The notes under the pieces: generated by a model
Databases searched by the model: none
The model's input: only the letters and a program-made list of their open reading frames with translations
Told to the model about the DNA's origin: nothing
Shown: piece after piece, positions 1 to 19,600 of the stretch
How the letters are laid out: every line of letters begins with the position of its first letter
How positions within the stretch are numbered: the first letter of the stretch is position 1
Made by a program: the position numbers and the translations under genes
Assembly (NCBI RefSeq): GCF_000972845.2
Contig: NC_040028.1
Coordinates: forward strand, 17,792,871 to 17,856,870
Reading direction: 5' to 3'
DNA: 64,000 nt
DNA from: Larimichthys crocea
Lineage: Eukaryota > Chordata > Actinopteri > Sciaenidae

Positions 1-246
1 ATGTTCTGAATATACCAATATGTTCTCAATATACCAATATGTTCTGAATATACCAATATGTTCTGAATATACCTGTATGTTCTGAATATACCAATATGTT
101 CTGAATATACCGGTATGTTCTGAATATACCAATATGTTCTGAATATACCTGTATGTTCTGAATATACCTGTACGTTCTGAATATACCAGTATGTTCTGAA
201 TATACCTGTACGTTCTGAATATACCAATATGTTCTGAATATACCTC
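1..246. repeat. 19-bp minisatellite, about 13 copies
   Basis: A tandem array of a 19-base unit, atgttctgaatataccaat, runs from the first base of the window. Variants differ mainly in the last bases (ccaat, cctgt, ccggt, ccagt). The array probably continues upstream. It lies in what must be an intron of sytl5, because the first exon visible downstream already encodes the C2A domain. No coding potential is seen from its end to 1536. Confidence 0.9.
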
Positions 247-1533
247 TGTGTCCACTGTCTGTTTGTGCTCATACTGCCTTGTTTTATAAGAGCTATGTCT
301 ATTTCCATTAAGTCTTTGCTCCTCACCTTTAACAACAACACAAACACTCCATGCATGTATCACACTGGTTCCCTGCAGGAACTAACTGAGGTTAGATGGA
401 TTTTTACTGGTTATATCCGGTGCAGAGAAACAATAGTCATGTTTGTCTGCTTCCAAAGACATTTTCCAGACAAAATTACCTGCTGTGGTTCTAATGATTG
501 AAGAATGAGTCTTTTGTTCATGAAATAGGTTTTTGCAGGTACACAGTATGAGAAGGTAAAATGATGTGTTTCGTGCTTCCTGTAAGAATTAATTTGCCAA
601 CTGCAGCCACACAGGTCAATACACCCACAGCTAAAGGAAAGTTAACTTTCTGGATGTTACTGGCAAGATGATCGATTTTCTTCAAGACTGTGGAGTTTTT
701 ATTTTGCCTTGTGTTTTTTTCTATTGATTCTTCTTCTGATTCTTCATTTTACACTTATATTCAATATTCCTTTGTTCTAATGTAGCCTATTGTTCGACCG
801 AGCTTTGTTTATTATTTCTGTTTCATTTTGATTTCTTTTCTATCTTTTGGGCCTTTGGACTATTGATGACTTCACGTCAGGCCTTAGAAAACTGTGACAC
901 TTTTCACCAAAGGATTAGAAAGAAGCAAATAATTAGTGAGTGTATCAATAGGAGATAATTGCTAGTTGCAGTTTTTATTTAATAATATAACCAAAGCATC
1001 GTGGCGTCAGTGAGCTTATTCTGAAATTCAGGACTTCTCCATTAGAGAAATTATACTGGCAGGAACTATAAAAGCACAAATCCCACATGGAAATCAGTGT
1101 CATTATGAGCTTCCACCTCATCCTGTCACTTAATCTCACTCATGGAAAATATGTTTCTGCCTCATTACACATCCTGTATGACCCAGCACGTCCTCTCACA
1201 TGCAGTAAGCTTTCCAAACTCATTCTTGAAACGGAAGCATTCCTGATGTCTTCCAGTTCCTGAGAATAATTTACCGTCGCGTTATTATTTTCCGGACTCT
1301 GTAACTCAATAAACAGTTTCAAACTGCATGAGCCCTTACCCTTCGTGTTATCGTGCTTGGCCACAGATTTTATTTCGAGTTCACAAAGCACTTCAATTAT
1401 TTCTACCACATTTCATCAGCGCTCTGTGGCGCTTTAGATGTTGTCGCTGCTTTTTATCTCTGTTTTTCTTTCCCCTCCTTTGACCTTCTCCCCCACTCAC
1501 ATCTCCCTCTCTCTGCCTCTTGTCTTTCCCTAA

Positions 1534-6227
<4,694 letters not shown>

Positions 6228-7583
6228 GATGTGCGGCAATCGCGTTGATTAATAATAATAATGATAACAGAAGGAGGAGAGGAGACGAGAAGTGATGATG
6301 TGAAGGCGTGAGGAGAGAGCTGGAGGAGTGGAAGCGTCCAGGACTCTCATGAAGGATCAGAGACCGTCCCTCTGTCTACTTCTCTCCCACTGTAAAGTCC
6401 TGCTCAGATCCCCTCTCCTGTCCAGAGCAGCCAGTCATGCCTTACACACTCATCTTTGTGTCCTCCAAAGCATCTCGTCTTGACCAAGCACTGCTGTTTA
6501 CCGCTGTATATGAAAAAACACGTGTCGTATGTAACTTTACCGTCCTTACCGAATAAGCACACGGTGTGTCCGTCATCGTCTCTGTGATTCATGTACCAGA
6601 GTCACATCTGCATGTAGTCACAGCTGACGGAGACCATTTGTAAGGCATTTAGACAAGGCACTGATCAATAACGTAGAGACTTTAGACGTTCCCTTTATAA
6701 GCAGCCAACCTGAAGCACATGATGACGCTGAGATTCATCCATAAACTGTTGTGTGCAGAGGTGGAAAGTGACTAGTAGTGCTTAGCTTTATTATTACTGC
6801 AGTATAATGACGATCACCTGCGAGGAAAAGTATAATAAAATTACACTTGTAGCTCAGGGTGGATAGAAATTGTATGATCTATGTGAAGGGACCGTTTGAT
6901 TCAACCAATCAATCACCAGTTAATTTCCAGCGCGCTCCAAATTAACGATCATCTTTTCTCTATGAGCTTTTATTTAAATATGGTATGAGGGGAAATATTA
7001 TCAAAGCTAAATGGACTATCCTCTTATTGTAGGTTACTCTTGCCTGTCAAAAAGTAACTGAACAGAACAAAATTCTACTTTGAGTGAAAGTATAAATACT
7101 ATAAATAATGTATACTTTAGAATATGGTCAATAACTTTTTCAAATACTCAATTTATAATATTTATGAAGTGTCAGAAGATTTTTGAAAAATGGCCATTAC
7201 ATTTTTTTTTAGAGCTGTAGACGACGTCTTCAAATTTCAAATGCTTGCATTGTCCGACTCAATTTATAATGTTTTTAAAAGATTTTTTAGAACTGTATGA
7301 TTTCTAGGTGCCATCTAACAAGCGTCTTTTATCTTGTATTTCTTCTGTATTTAAAATGAGACGTGGTCATTTAAAGAGAAGTCCGACTTAGATATTTTAT
7401 AATTTGTAACTAATAGATGGCGGTTTCCTCAAAGAATAAAGCTCATCAATTAATTAAACAATGTATTAATGTTTTCTATTTAAGAATCAAGAATAAAATA
7501 ATAATAATAATAATAATTAATTAAGGTTGTTTTTGTCAAACTATTTCCAAGCTCAAGAATAAACTTTTGGTTAAACAAAAACA

Positions 7584-7990
7584 GCTGTGAAGTGAAGCCT
7601 AATGCGAAATTGCAGTTTCTCTAACATCCACTTGAGTCAGTCTCCATAAGTCCCCATGTCCAAATGTCCAACTTCACAGCAGAAATAAACATGTTTACAG
7701 CCTGGTACAAAAAACAGTTTTGGTCTCTGTAGCTAATTTCCCCGTTCATGACAACTGTACTGAGGGTGAATTTATATACAACTCACCTGTTCACATTATA
7801 TTAAGGCTTAAAGTTATGCAGGATTAAGAGCGTGGATGCTTTGATTGGCAGGTGTGTGCTGTTACAGGTGGCTTGTTTGAGCACCCAGGCTTCATTCAAC
7901 CTGTCTCAGGTCCATCGATGATCGGCATCTTCGCTGATTTTTAGATTAGTCGGGAGGCAGAAGAGGCAGGACTACCAGCCATACTGCCCC
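7584..7990 (+). repeat. interspersed repeat family A, copy 1
   Basis: It carries the family A signature: gaagtgaagcctaatgcgaa, the phrase ccataagtccccatgtccaa, tttacagcctggtacaaaaa, and aactgtactgagggtgaatt. The same series recurs at least eight times in the window in both orientations. Confidence 0.85.
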
Positions 7991-9339
7991 CACTAAATTT
8001 ACAGTTAAATAAATCACAACAGAAGCTGGAACAATCAAATTTTGCAGCATTTTAACCACCATCAATTATGTGATACTGATTTTTAGCCCCATCACGTTTA
8101 AAGACAGCCTCACAAAGCCGGTAGCATGAGTGTCAAACAGAAGCACAAGTTCTTAGAAAATGTAACACAAGTCAGTAATGAGAGTACTTCTAGTTAGTCA
8201 CTTTCCACCTCTGGTTGTCAGAAGAATAAAAAAAAAACTAGACTGATTACACAATTTAGACTAGCTTCAATGTAAATTTACATAGCACTGTATCAGTGTG
8301 ATAATAGAAACTGCATGGTATTAGATAAAAACAGAGGTAGAAGAACAAAAAGGTTATTTAAAGCACTGATACTGACTTAAAATTCAGGAGAAGTGTGGTT
8401 TTAAGTGCGTTTTCCAGAAACCCTGAGACGCTGAGGGCGCTGTGTGTTATATAGAGTGAGTCAGCACTGAAGAGAGCTGCCTTCATCTCAGGAGGAGCCT
8501 AATAACGAGTCAGTCACCTTGTCCCTGTCGCCCGGGGCTCTGCGATTCAGCATCCTGTGATGAATCACACAATTCACAAAAAAAACAATTCTCAAGTTAA
8601 ACCCTGTGCAATCATTTTTCATGTGGAATGCCAATTTTGTCCGCTTGTCCTTGGGAAGAAACCCTCCGCTCTGAACTCCCAGAGCGAAACTGTTTTCACA
8701 CACTGCACAATTATAGTAATAATACATGGTGTTCACTGTGCAACATACTTCTAGATGAGAGGCTCGTGCAATACCTGATACCCCGAAGAAGCTCTTGATG
8801 TACAGCATGTACTGTCTCTGTTGTGTCTGGTTTCCAAGCATCAAACTCACTGTATTCAAGCAACATTGTCCCAAATGTGTTACAGGAATATTTTGAAATA
8901 AACACACACGTTTCCATAGACCGACTGTTAAATGCCTTTTTATTCCCAGTGTTAAACTATTTATATGAGACTTTTAAGTGTAAAGCTAGAAAAGCTGTTG
9001 TAGATTTGTGACAAACTCCCAAATAATTAAGCTTTTTTTTGCCCAAAAGGTCCAAGAAAAATTTAAGTTTGAGGGTCACTGATGCTGAAGCTTACTTTTC
9101 TAAATTAATTTAAAAAAATGTAACCTGTAACAACACATTAGCTAAAGTTCTAACGAATTAAATGGTTAAATATGCTGAATTGTTGTTGTTGCTAAGGTAA
9201 CGGTGAATTTTCTGATATGGGCTGAATGTGGAACGTGAATAGATTTTATACATAGCACCATTGCCTACGAAGTTAATGATTAGACGGGAATATGTGAGTT
9301 CAAACAATCATGTGTACACTACAGACTACAGGCTAATGT

Positions 9340-9760
9340 CTGCACCAAAGGCCCAAAACTGCAGTTCCTCAAACGTCCACTTGAGGCTGGCTCCAGAAGA
9401 AGTGAGTCAGTCTCCATAAGTCCCCATGTTCAAATGTCCAACTTCACAGCAGAAATAAACATGTTTACAGCCTGGTACAAAAAACAGTTTTGGTCTCTGT
9501 AGCTAATTTCCCTGTTCATGACAACTGTACTGAGGGTGAATTTATATACAACTCACCTGTTCACATTATATTAAGGCTTAAAGTTATGCACGATTAAGAG
9601 CGTGGACGCTTTGATTGACAAGTGCTGTTACAGATGGCTTGTTTGAGCATTCAGCCCACCTCAGGTCCGCTGACGATCCACATTTTAGATTAACCAAGCC
9701 AAGACAGCAGCCAGACCTACCTTCATGGATATGATGTCCATTCTTTATACTGTCAGTGGT
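9340..9760 (+). repeat. interspersed repeat family A, copy 2 (near full length)
   Basis: It has the same ordered blocks as the 7584-7990 copy and continues to an end reading gatgtccattctttatactg. That is the inverse of the cagtataaa end seen in the minus-strand copy at 33850. This copy gives the best estimate of full length, about 420 bases. Confidence 0.85.
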
Positions 9761-10447
9761 CTGAACACACCTGAAGAGGTGCTGAAAAGACTGATAGTGT
9801 CGAGCTGTTTCCAGTTTTGTTCTGGCTATTGCCTTAAATTCTGTACATGAGATGACGTGAATTGGTACTAAAGAAGCAAATAAGATAATTTACTAGAAGC
9901 ACAAAGATGCTTTGAACAAACAGATTGTAGGTTTTAAGAAAACAAAGTTCAGAAGAGGATAACTATAAATATAAAGATATTTTTGGAGCCATCATTTCCC
10001 CCTTTTTCCAAAATCTCGCTCGACTTGTCCTTAGATGAACACACACGTCTCTTGCACTCACATTAACACGCCAAAGATCACACCCTCGATGATAGTCATA
10101 TTTAATCAGTGTCTTGTAAATTCAGAAGTAGATGTACAGTGTACTAACAGAGCTGTCCTGTCCTGTACATAAAACACACACAGTATTCCAGAGAGTGTAA
10201 GAATACATCATTATTGGAGGAGTGAGACATAAATATTAGACAGGCAAAGAGTTTTTCCAGTTCATACAGTAAAAAGACCTTTTGTACAAAATAGTAAAAC
10301 ATATTTCTGCTTTGATAATATTAATTATAATAATAAAAAACATAGAAAGACAAGACACAGGAATCAATATGATTGTAATGTACTGTATGACCCATTCCAT
10401 TGAGTAACATCTTTTGATAAGTTTAGCTTCAGATCAGCACCATGACT

Positions 10448-10494
10448 AACACACACACACACACGCACACACACACACACTCACACACACACCT
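10448..10494. repeat. (CA)n microsatellite
   Basis: An interrupted CA run, with cgca and ctca interruptions, just downstream of the srpx stop codon (minus strand). Confidence 0.9.
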
Positions 10495-10623
10495 TCTAGA
10501 TACAGGACTGAATGAGTTCAGGTAGGAGTGTGTGTCATGTCGGGAGAAACAGAAGATCTGAGTGTGTAGTGACTGAGGAGGAAAAGGATCAAAATAAAAA
10601 ATGGCAGAAAGTCAAGTGGGTTT

Positions 10624-13600
10624 TTATGATTGACAGGTCTGGCCCGCCTCCTGCTGCAGCACCATCTCGTCCTTGCGGAGAGGGAAGGTGTCGATGGTGG
10701 TGAATAATTCAGCCGATGTGATCGGGAACGGGTAGCGTTGCTTGTCCGTGCCCTGCTTGTCTACCAGCACCATTTGGAAAGACCTTTGAGGAATCTGGAG
10801 CTGTAACCTAGGAAACGCACATGAGATCAGTAAGCAGCCAAAGATACATTAAAAAAAAAAGTGTGTGTTTGTGTGTGTGTGAGAGAGAGTACCTGAGCTG
10901 CAGAGCCAGTCCTGGAGGCAGCAGCATGTGTCGAATTCGACCAATCTGTGCCGGGTAAGTCCCAACCAGCTCAATTACCGTCACATGCCTCAGGTCCAGT
11001 CCACACTGAGCGTGCTGTTCAAAAAGGAAAACGCACAGAGAGGAAGACAGATCTATAACTTTTGTTGTTTTATAGCTTTGTTAGTTATTCCCCTGCAGGC
11101 AGAAGAAGCAGAGCTCAGCTTGCATCATGAAACATTGGTTCCTCACGGACGAGGAGGTGGAGGAGTCGCTGGAATATGGACACATTTAATACTACCTTAT
11201 AATAATATATTTTGTTTCCACATCAGGATGCTCTGCAGTCACAATCATGCAGGTAGCATGCATACATCCATGGTTAGTTATGAGCTAAAATGTGATGGTT
11301 CAAAAACTCCAGATGTGTAATATCAGAAAGAGAAGTGCAGATAAGGAGATAAGGTCTTATTATGAATGAACCTGCCCCTCGTCTGTAGCTGAGCAGGGTC
11401 AGCCTACGCTGTTGGTGGTTACTTGGAGAGATGAATATTTTCTGAGGTGTGGAAAAGTTTGAGAAACACTGGCAAAGTGTAAAAAGTCAGCACAGACAGC
11501 TCAAAGACTGCAACTAATGATTATTTCATGATCAATTAAACTTCCCCTCCCCGCTGCTTAGTTTTACTTCACTTGGATGTTTGAGCTTCGCTGTGCAGAA
11601 TAATGAATTAGAAGGGGAAAGCTGTGCGCTCATCTTAAAAGATTTCCATCTCTGAATCCTGAAAATAATTTATAATAAAGTAATAAATCTGACTTTCATA
11701 TTTCAGCTTTCTTTAGTGAATATTCTGGATTTTATGGAGCTGCCTCGTTAGTACAGGTGTGTGCCTCGTTTGTGTGTTGCAGATCAAACAGTTTAGTGTC
11801 TGCAGAGAAAATGTTGTTTTTAAAGACTGAAGGTCGACTAATATGGACTGAAGCTGAATATTTCATCAGATCAAAACATGCTGTTCATTTTAGAAATCGA
11901 CGCCTTTTGATTTTTGGACTTTACAGCGCTGTGGAGTTATTGCAAACGTTTGGATCACATCCTCCAGCAGCTGTGCGGTGGGACGCTGACTACACTGATT
12001 AAAAACACACGTGAGTGGTACATGTTGGCTGTTAAATCCCTCAATGGAGTCAATGGTTTCCAGCAGATATCTCAGTCACAACAAGACAGAACTAGAAGTC
12101 TCTGTTGCAGGGCGTTACTAAGGCTAAACTTACTGCTGTGACTGATTGTTTTCCAGTTATTAGTCAGACTCTTTAGATTATATGTTTTATTTAAATAGGT
12201 AAATTTTGTATAATCACAATATTACATGACAGGGCGTGCTTTACCGTCATTATTGGCACGACTGTGATGCCGTCAGGCCGTAATCATCACTGAAGTGCCA
12301 ATAATGACGGTCAGGTAATATAACTACTACAAATTTTAAAAATAAAGTAATATTTTTATTTTTTATTCTAGTCATGTTCATGCACGTATGCATTTGTTTC
12401 CAGTGTGAGTGTGCTTCAAGTTTTTCCTTTGTTTATAATAAAAACACATGAAAATAAAATCAGTATCAGCGAGGCTCTGGATTGAAGTAATCTTTCTGCA
12501 TTGGCAGTTTTTCTTTTCTTTGTTAAAGAAATAGATTTTTTAAAATCCAATCCAATCCTTCCAACCATTTCAGCTCTGAGTAACACAAACAGCTCCTGAT
12601 AATAACTACCTGACAGAGTCGAAGGCTGGTGACTCACACCGTCCACAAACTGTCTTTTTAACATGATGTTGTCTTCCAGCTGATGACCCCGTCACTCTGA
12701 AAGGTCCGGCGTTTAAAGACAGCTCTGACTTAATGGTTTGTGACAAGCATCCAGCCCCAGAATAGCCTTACTAAAGCCAGTGTCACTATCATTTATTCAT
12801 CGCTGCAACATTTTCTGTTCATCCCTTCCTTGTATTTTTTTACTCACTTCACTTAGGCAGCTAAGCGAGAGAAAAAACACACTGCGTTTTTTGCACAGCA
12901 CCGACCTCCACGCCACTTTTCTTTTTCTGTTTTTCCCCCGTCATCTCACACGTTGTCTCTTTGAGTCATGCCTCACCTGCAGGTTAGTCATCTGGAAGCG
13001 GTAATTATGATTGGCAGCCGTTGGGGCAGAGATAATGAGGAGCCGTCGTTTCTCATAGAACTGGTCCAGCAGTGCAGCAGCTGAACGCACTCCCACGTTG
13101 ATGTTCATGGCTGTGATGACATTGAATGTATAAATGAAGTTGACACAGAGTTCAATATAACACTGTACCACGGAGAGATACTGCACAATTTCTCTTGGGC
13201 TTGTGGAGCAGATGGAATAAGAAACTCATGCATCAAAGAAGTGTCTTTGATGCATGAGTGAACAAAACATGCAGCATTGAGTGTTAACTGTTGATGGTCT
13301 GCTGCACAGTCTCTCACATCCACTACTTTTTCATGTCTCACAGATACAGACGTTCGATACAGTATCGATTCTTCTAATCGATTGATAGCAGAGGGGCTGT
13401 ATTATCCTCCACTGAGCTTCAGGAGCTTCCACTGGAACCAGTTTGGCACTACTGGTAGGTAAAGTTTACCCAACACTGTTGTGATCATCGCTGCTGAACT
13501 TGGAGAGCAAAGCTGTGTCTATGTTGGATATGTCTGAATACTAGTCACCCTAATCGCCAAGTCCTTTACATTATATTCAACTGTCTTCATTGTCAAAGGT

Positions 13601-16600
13601 CAGATGTGCACAATTAAAGGCGTTTGTCACAGATCACGAATATTAATTTGATTACAGCCGAGTTATAACAATTATATCAGTAACCATGCAAGCTTATTCA
13701 ACTCTGTTGATCTCAATGATACTAACGTGAAAAGTGGAGGCCGATTTAATGATGGAAAACCATCGAATGGTACAAAAAGTAGCCCAAAGTATCCACAAGT
13801 ACAAGTACCCACAAGACATCCAAAACTATTTAGCCCAGCCCACTCAAATAAAATATAGTCAAACTGGGCATAAAACACTCAATCTGGAAACACTGCGTGG
13901 TAAAAACCTGATATAAACGTGTTGTTACTGCAAATACATAAAACATTTACAACAGACTGAGGTTTTAACTTCACAAAGGTAAAGAAATTAACAGCGTGGA
14001 GAAAGTTTGGAGAGCTATCGTCAAACTACTTCCACTTTTTAGGTTGTGCCCAAAGTTTCTTCTTGCAAATGAATCTCAAGGCTGAAGTACTGGGAGTAAT
14101 CCCTGTAGACATTAATACTACGTACACCTTCCACAAGATGACGTGTAAGCAAACTGAGTGTGTAAATTTAAGAAATGTACTTACAGACTGAAACTATGGA
14201 TAAAATATTTTAGGAAAAAAGGCACCAATTTATTAGAAATAATGTCATAGGTCACCTTTTGTTTGTTCCATTTGTTGCTTGCTCCTATGAGCAATTAAAA
14301 ATAAATAAATAATGCATTTTTAAATGTGCGTGTATCTGCATGCAGTACGTACGTGCACAGTTTGTGTCCGTGCCCGACCAGGTGAGTCCGTACTGACACA
14401 CTCTGGCAGCGCTGCCCTGCAGCTCGTAGCCGCCGGTGCATTTGAAGTTACACGTGGCTCCGTAGTTGTCGTTGTCGCTGTCACACTTCATGTAACCGTT
14501 GTCAGGGGCAAAGAGCGGGCTGCAGCGGCGCACTACACAAAGGAAAGGTGGGATTAAAGGAAAGACAAATGTCATTTGATGTGTGTACAGATGTAAAGAA
14601 ACGGAGGGACTTTGGTTGGAAGATTTTAGGCTCTGGTCAGATGGTTGGTCTGTCTGCTGCTCCACCACTTTGGTTTGTGTTAAAATATTTCGACAACTAT
14701 CTGATGGGAGATTGAAGGAGACATAAACGTCCTCCTCACACAAAATTGTATAAATATTGATGAACTAATGAATGATTAAAAACTCATATGAAGCGGAACC
14801 TTGCATACTTAATGGATGGACAACTTTTGTGGTGGAAAAACTTCCACATCAAACAATGACGAGGATTTCAAATCTTCGTTTCAACCTTGTAAGATTAAAA
14901 CTGGAAGAATCAAGCTCGGATTTCTTCATCATTAAGACACTAGGTGTGTCTAAACTAAGCAACAACCTCTGCATCTGTGAAGTGAAGCCTATGCAGAAGT
15001 GCCAAAAAACTGCAGTTCGTCAAATGTCCACTTGAGGCTGGCTCCAGAAGTGAGTCAGTCTCCATAAGTTCCCATGTTCAAATGTCCAACTTCACAGCAG
15101 AAATAAACATGTTTACAGCCTGGTACAAAAAACTGTTTTGGTCTCTATATATCATGACAACTGTACTGAGGGTGAAACAAATACAGCCAATGGCCTGAAG
15201 TCAGGAAATGTCACATGATTGCATGTAAAGTAAATCAATGTTCATGAAAGATGATGGACCAAATAGTGGAATTATAATCAACAAAGTAATGTTGTTAATC
15301 ACAAATAATAGAAATATAATCAACAAAGTAATGTTGTTAATCACAAATAATAGAAATTATATAGCTATATGTTCCATTATTCTGCTACACGTCTATTTTA
15401 TGTCACAACTTGTACTGTAAACTTCAAACTTCAAGACATCAAGGCCATCTGCACACATCACCATCTCATTTGAGCAGCTGCTGGCAACACAACAGACCTG
15501 CTTTTCTTTAAGATGTCAGTTAAGGTCAGAACATTTGGTTTTGTTTTATTTTACAGACCCAAATTCCCAAATAAAAAGAAAAAAATCGATGGAATTATAA
15601 TTGTACTGTTGTTTTAAACAATAATCATATTTTTGCATATTCAATCGACCTGCTGTGCATTGACTAAAAGATATGGTTACACGAGGTTACACTTGCAACT
15701 GTTATGGAATTTTCTATCCCTAGGTAACATGAGGTCACGTGTGGGCCTTGAGATCCTCGGCAGTATTAGTTGTTTGGCTTTGGTTGGGAACAGTAGGTGC
15801 CAGTCTATCTCAACACTGTGGTGTCCAGGGTCACAGAGACCTATTGCTGCCTTTCTAGACATAATAGATAGCTGCTGTTGACGTTCCAATCTGTGTAAAC
15901 AGACATCTGTGTCTCCAGACTAGAACATGCTGACAATAACACCTCCATGGGTAAAGACATTCTCTTTGACAAATTCTGGGCGTGTAGTATTTGTGGTGTT
16001 ATCTTGGGGTTTAAAGTCGAGTTGAGCAGAATGTGAGACCGACTCAGGCACTTCTGATGAACTTTGAGAGTGTCTCTAATTCTCCTTGGGCCAAGCGTCA
16101 ATAAATAATACAGCATAAGACATCAGAGGCTCCTGAACACTTTCTTCATTACTGACCTCAGCATTGACCTTTGACTTCAGAAATTTCTCCACAACAACAA
16201 ATTCATAAAACAAGCGCCCATTGCTCCGAAGGTTGTTTTTCAAGAATACACACATACTTATTTAAACTCTTCTGATCTCTGAAGTGGTTTTGGTGCCTAA
16301 ATCTAACCAAGTAGTTATCATACAAAAAGATACTGAGAGCAGGAGGAGTGTGTTCTCGGAAAAAGTGGACTTGTATTTGGGATAACGGGCTGTCATGTAA
16401 ATAGGCTATTGGAGTATCAGAATAATCGTCTCTCCCCGACACATTAAGCCTTATTACACGGCTCTTTCTGGGAGACGTCTTTGAAATAACCAGTGTAACA
16501 TCTTTTAGAAGCTCACCTCGCACTCTGATAGTGAAGCGGCAGGATCCTTTGTTCCCCGCACGGTCAAACACAGTGTAGGACATCTTGTGGAGCCCCTCCG

Positions 16601-19600
16601 GGAAGTCTGACTTTGAAGGTTTCCCTTTCAGGATGACACTGAAAAAGACAGGCTCTGTTTTAACCTTTCACTGTGATCTCCCCGTTCAGGGTGGAGGATT
16701 ACCGGCAGGAATAAAACAGACAGAGTGCAGTGGAGCAAAATGAGGGTAAAGCTTTTAAAAAGGTTCGGTGGAGATGAGACTGACTCTGTGAGGATGCCGT
16801 CTGCAGTGTCAACACCCTCCGGTGTGTCCCAGGTCACCCTCGATGTCAGTTTTCCTGGCTCTGCCCATTTATCCTTCACATTAGGACACTTGATCTTTGG
16901 AGGATCCATATCTACAGAGAGAGTGATGGAAAGCTTTAACAAAGAGAGAACATCGTGCACACAGTAACTGACTGTGCTGACGTTTTCTGTACTTGCACAT
17001 CAGTTTTTTTTAGTTTAGATTTGATCCTTGACTTCAGTCAACTTCGTCCTCATGCCGTGCACCTGTCTCAAGAAATAGATGTGCAACGTGTTTTTCTGTT
17101 CTCAGACTGAGGTAGATAAAAGCAGCCTCTTACAAATTGATACATCCTTCGAGATGACGTGCTGAGATTTATTTCTGGGTCACTGGCAGGAGGAGAGTAG
17201 AGGAGGCAACGTGGTCCAACATCTGAGTCAAGTTACTGTGTAACTTTTTCTACCATAAAATAACACATTTAAAATCATTATGATGTTACACTGACTTGTA
17301 ATAAGGTGAGTGGTGTCCCTGTCTGTTCTCACACTATGTATGTAGTCACACACCACCAACTATTTCACTGATTTTGATGAAACTGGATTTTGTGGTTTTC
17401 TCTGATGTCCTCCACTTTCCCTGCCTCGACTCCACTAATTAACTGTAGCTTCTGTTAGTTCAGCTCAGTTTATTAGCTGGGCTGCTCTGTTAAGTGTTTG
17501 TATCAGAGGAGTTTTGGACTACCAGGAGGTAGAGGAGGTTTTTGTGAGTGTTAATGAAAAGCAGAGCCGGTGTCGTGCCAGAACAGGAGCTGGGAAAGCA
17601 GGCAATGTAACCAGGCTCTATGGACATAATGACAGCGATGAAAAGACCGAAGAAGACGTTGACAGAGGAAGCTAAGAAGAGAAAAAAAAGACAAAATCTT
17701 GTACTGACTTTTAGTGGTTGGTGAGAGTTCGGTGGAATAAAAGGCTGAAAGACATACACCGAGCTGGGCTGACTGCTGCTGGACTAGTCAGTAATATTAG
17801 CTGCTGCTATGTCTGCTGTTGTTGACCTTGGTCGTGGGATTGAGTCTTTCACAAATATTTAATATAAACAAGAAAGTGAGCTCCTCGTCTTAGCTGTTTA
17901 AAAAATCAGCAGCTTCCTTTTCCAACAAAAACACCTGGACCTATTTTCTTCATTCATCTCTAATCAAAGTCTAATGATCGAGACAGAGACTTGGTTTGAA
18001 GAGTCAGAGCACATGTTGAGAAAGTGAATCATCGTCATTATTCTGAGGAGACACGAGGCTGAATGTGTCCTCACACACTGATAAGGAGACTCAGTGTCAC
18101 ATCACAAACAGCCTTGTGATGGCTCAGTCTGATTGTCCACAAGGTTGCAGACTATTCAAGTCATTTTCAGGCTCAGACTCACAATCATTCATCATTTCCT
18201 GGTAATGAGAGACAAACCACAGCATGTCTGAGTGTCTGACTAGAGACATATAACCTTATATTAAGATGTCTTAGACTTTTGCACAGTAAAATCTGAAGCT
18301 GACATGCATTAAAGTTCACATGATGTTTATATCCAACACTTCTAACAATATATGTCACCTATCCTCCAGTATCTTTTAGATTCTTCATGATATTTTAGAG
18401 TTTGCAATTTCCTGATACACTCTAAAAAGTTGTTGATGACTCATCCTGCAGTCTGGGGCTGATTGATACAGTCTATGAAAAAAAGCAAAACTTTATAACT
18501 TTATCCAGTGATTTTGGTGAAACCGGAACATATTTTACGCGCAATATATTTGCTGGTTTTTCCTCTGATGTCCTCCGACTGCTAAGCTTCAACTTTATTT
18601 GATTTGGAGTTGATGTACAGATAGATTAATGGACTAATTAACTGGCAACAGAACCGAGCTCTGCAGCCAGACTGGACCAGATTTGAGCTCAGCTTTTTGA
18701 GACCAACTCAAAGAAACTCAAGAAAAACAAACTGGGTAGTTTCAGAGATTTTGTTTGGTCCCAGGGGCACGACTGTGTTCACTGGAAGGTAGACGCTGAC
18801 GAGGGTCATACACACTCACCACTATATATTTTCATAGACAGCACTCTGCTTTTTGTTTCACGTGGACTTTAAGCAGGAAAATTACCTGTTACAAAGGTTT
18901 TTACAGTAAGTTGTCTCCTGGTTGGAGATGAAATTATGCACAAAGAATAACACACACACACTCTCTTACCAACACAGGTGGGTACTCCGGCGCTCCACAC
19001 CTTGCTGTGCTGGCAGGTCGCCGTCTTCTGGCCCTTCAGACTGAACCCAGGGGAGCAGAAAAACTCACAGCGAGAGTTGAAGTAGGAGCCGTCCGAACAC
19101 TTGTAGCCGCCGTTAGCGGGCATGCTCAGCTTGGGACAGCGGATCTCTGTCAAAGAAAGACGTGAAGGTTCATGGAAGGTTTGTTTTTGCCCCCGCGTCT
19201 ATTTGATAAAGGTAATTTCAATCAGTAGAGAGAAAGTGTCCAAGATGTGTTATGTTGAAATGTTAATTGAAGCCTCATCAAGGAGAATAGAGGATTTATC
19301 GACACACTTGTCATGACAAGTTTAAAAGAAGCTCGTCTATATACCCTCAGGACAACTACTCACTGAATCTACAGTACAAGGTGTTTGCTCATTAGTCATT
19401 AGTCTAGACAAAAGGTAATACTGTTGGTACACTGTCATCTGACTCTAGTGTTGGAGACAGCTTTAAGACTTGAGGGATAATTTTGTGAATTACTTGATGA
19501 TTTATGTAGCTGCTTACCACAGACAGTATAAAGAATGGACAGCACATTGTTGTGGAGAAAATGCTGAAATCAAATGTTCTGTTGTCTTATGCTGTAATAT

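Larger units (their letters stand above)
6228..10623. other. sytl5 3' UTR and sytl5-srpx convergent intergenic region
   Basis: No exon is recognised here. The sytl5 3' UTR starts at 6228; the first AATAAA on the plus strand is at 6834-6839, a candidate poly(A) signal. On the srpx side an ATTAAA on the minus strand at 10106-10101 is a candidate signal. The region is AT-rich and holds two family A repeat copies (about 7584-7990 and 9340-9760) and a CA microsatellite at 10448-10494. Short open frames such as 8488-8907 have no recognisable domain. Confidence 0.6.

Noticed and set aside
8488..8907. 139-codon minus-strand frame between sytl5 and srpx
   Set aside because: No recognisable domain, no supporting splice structure, and an alternative start; treated as chance.
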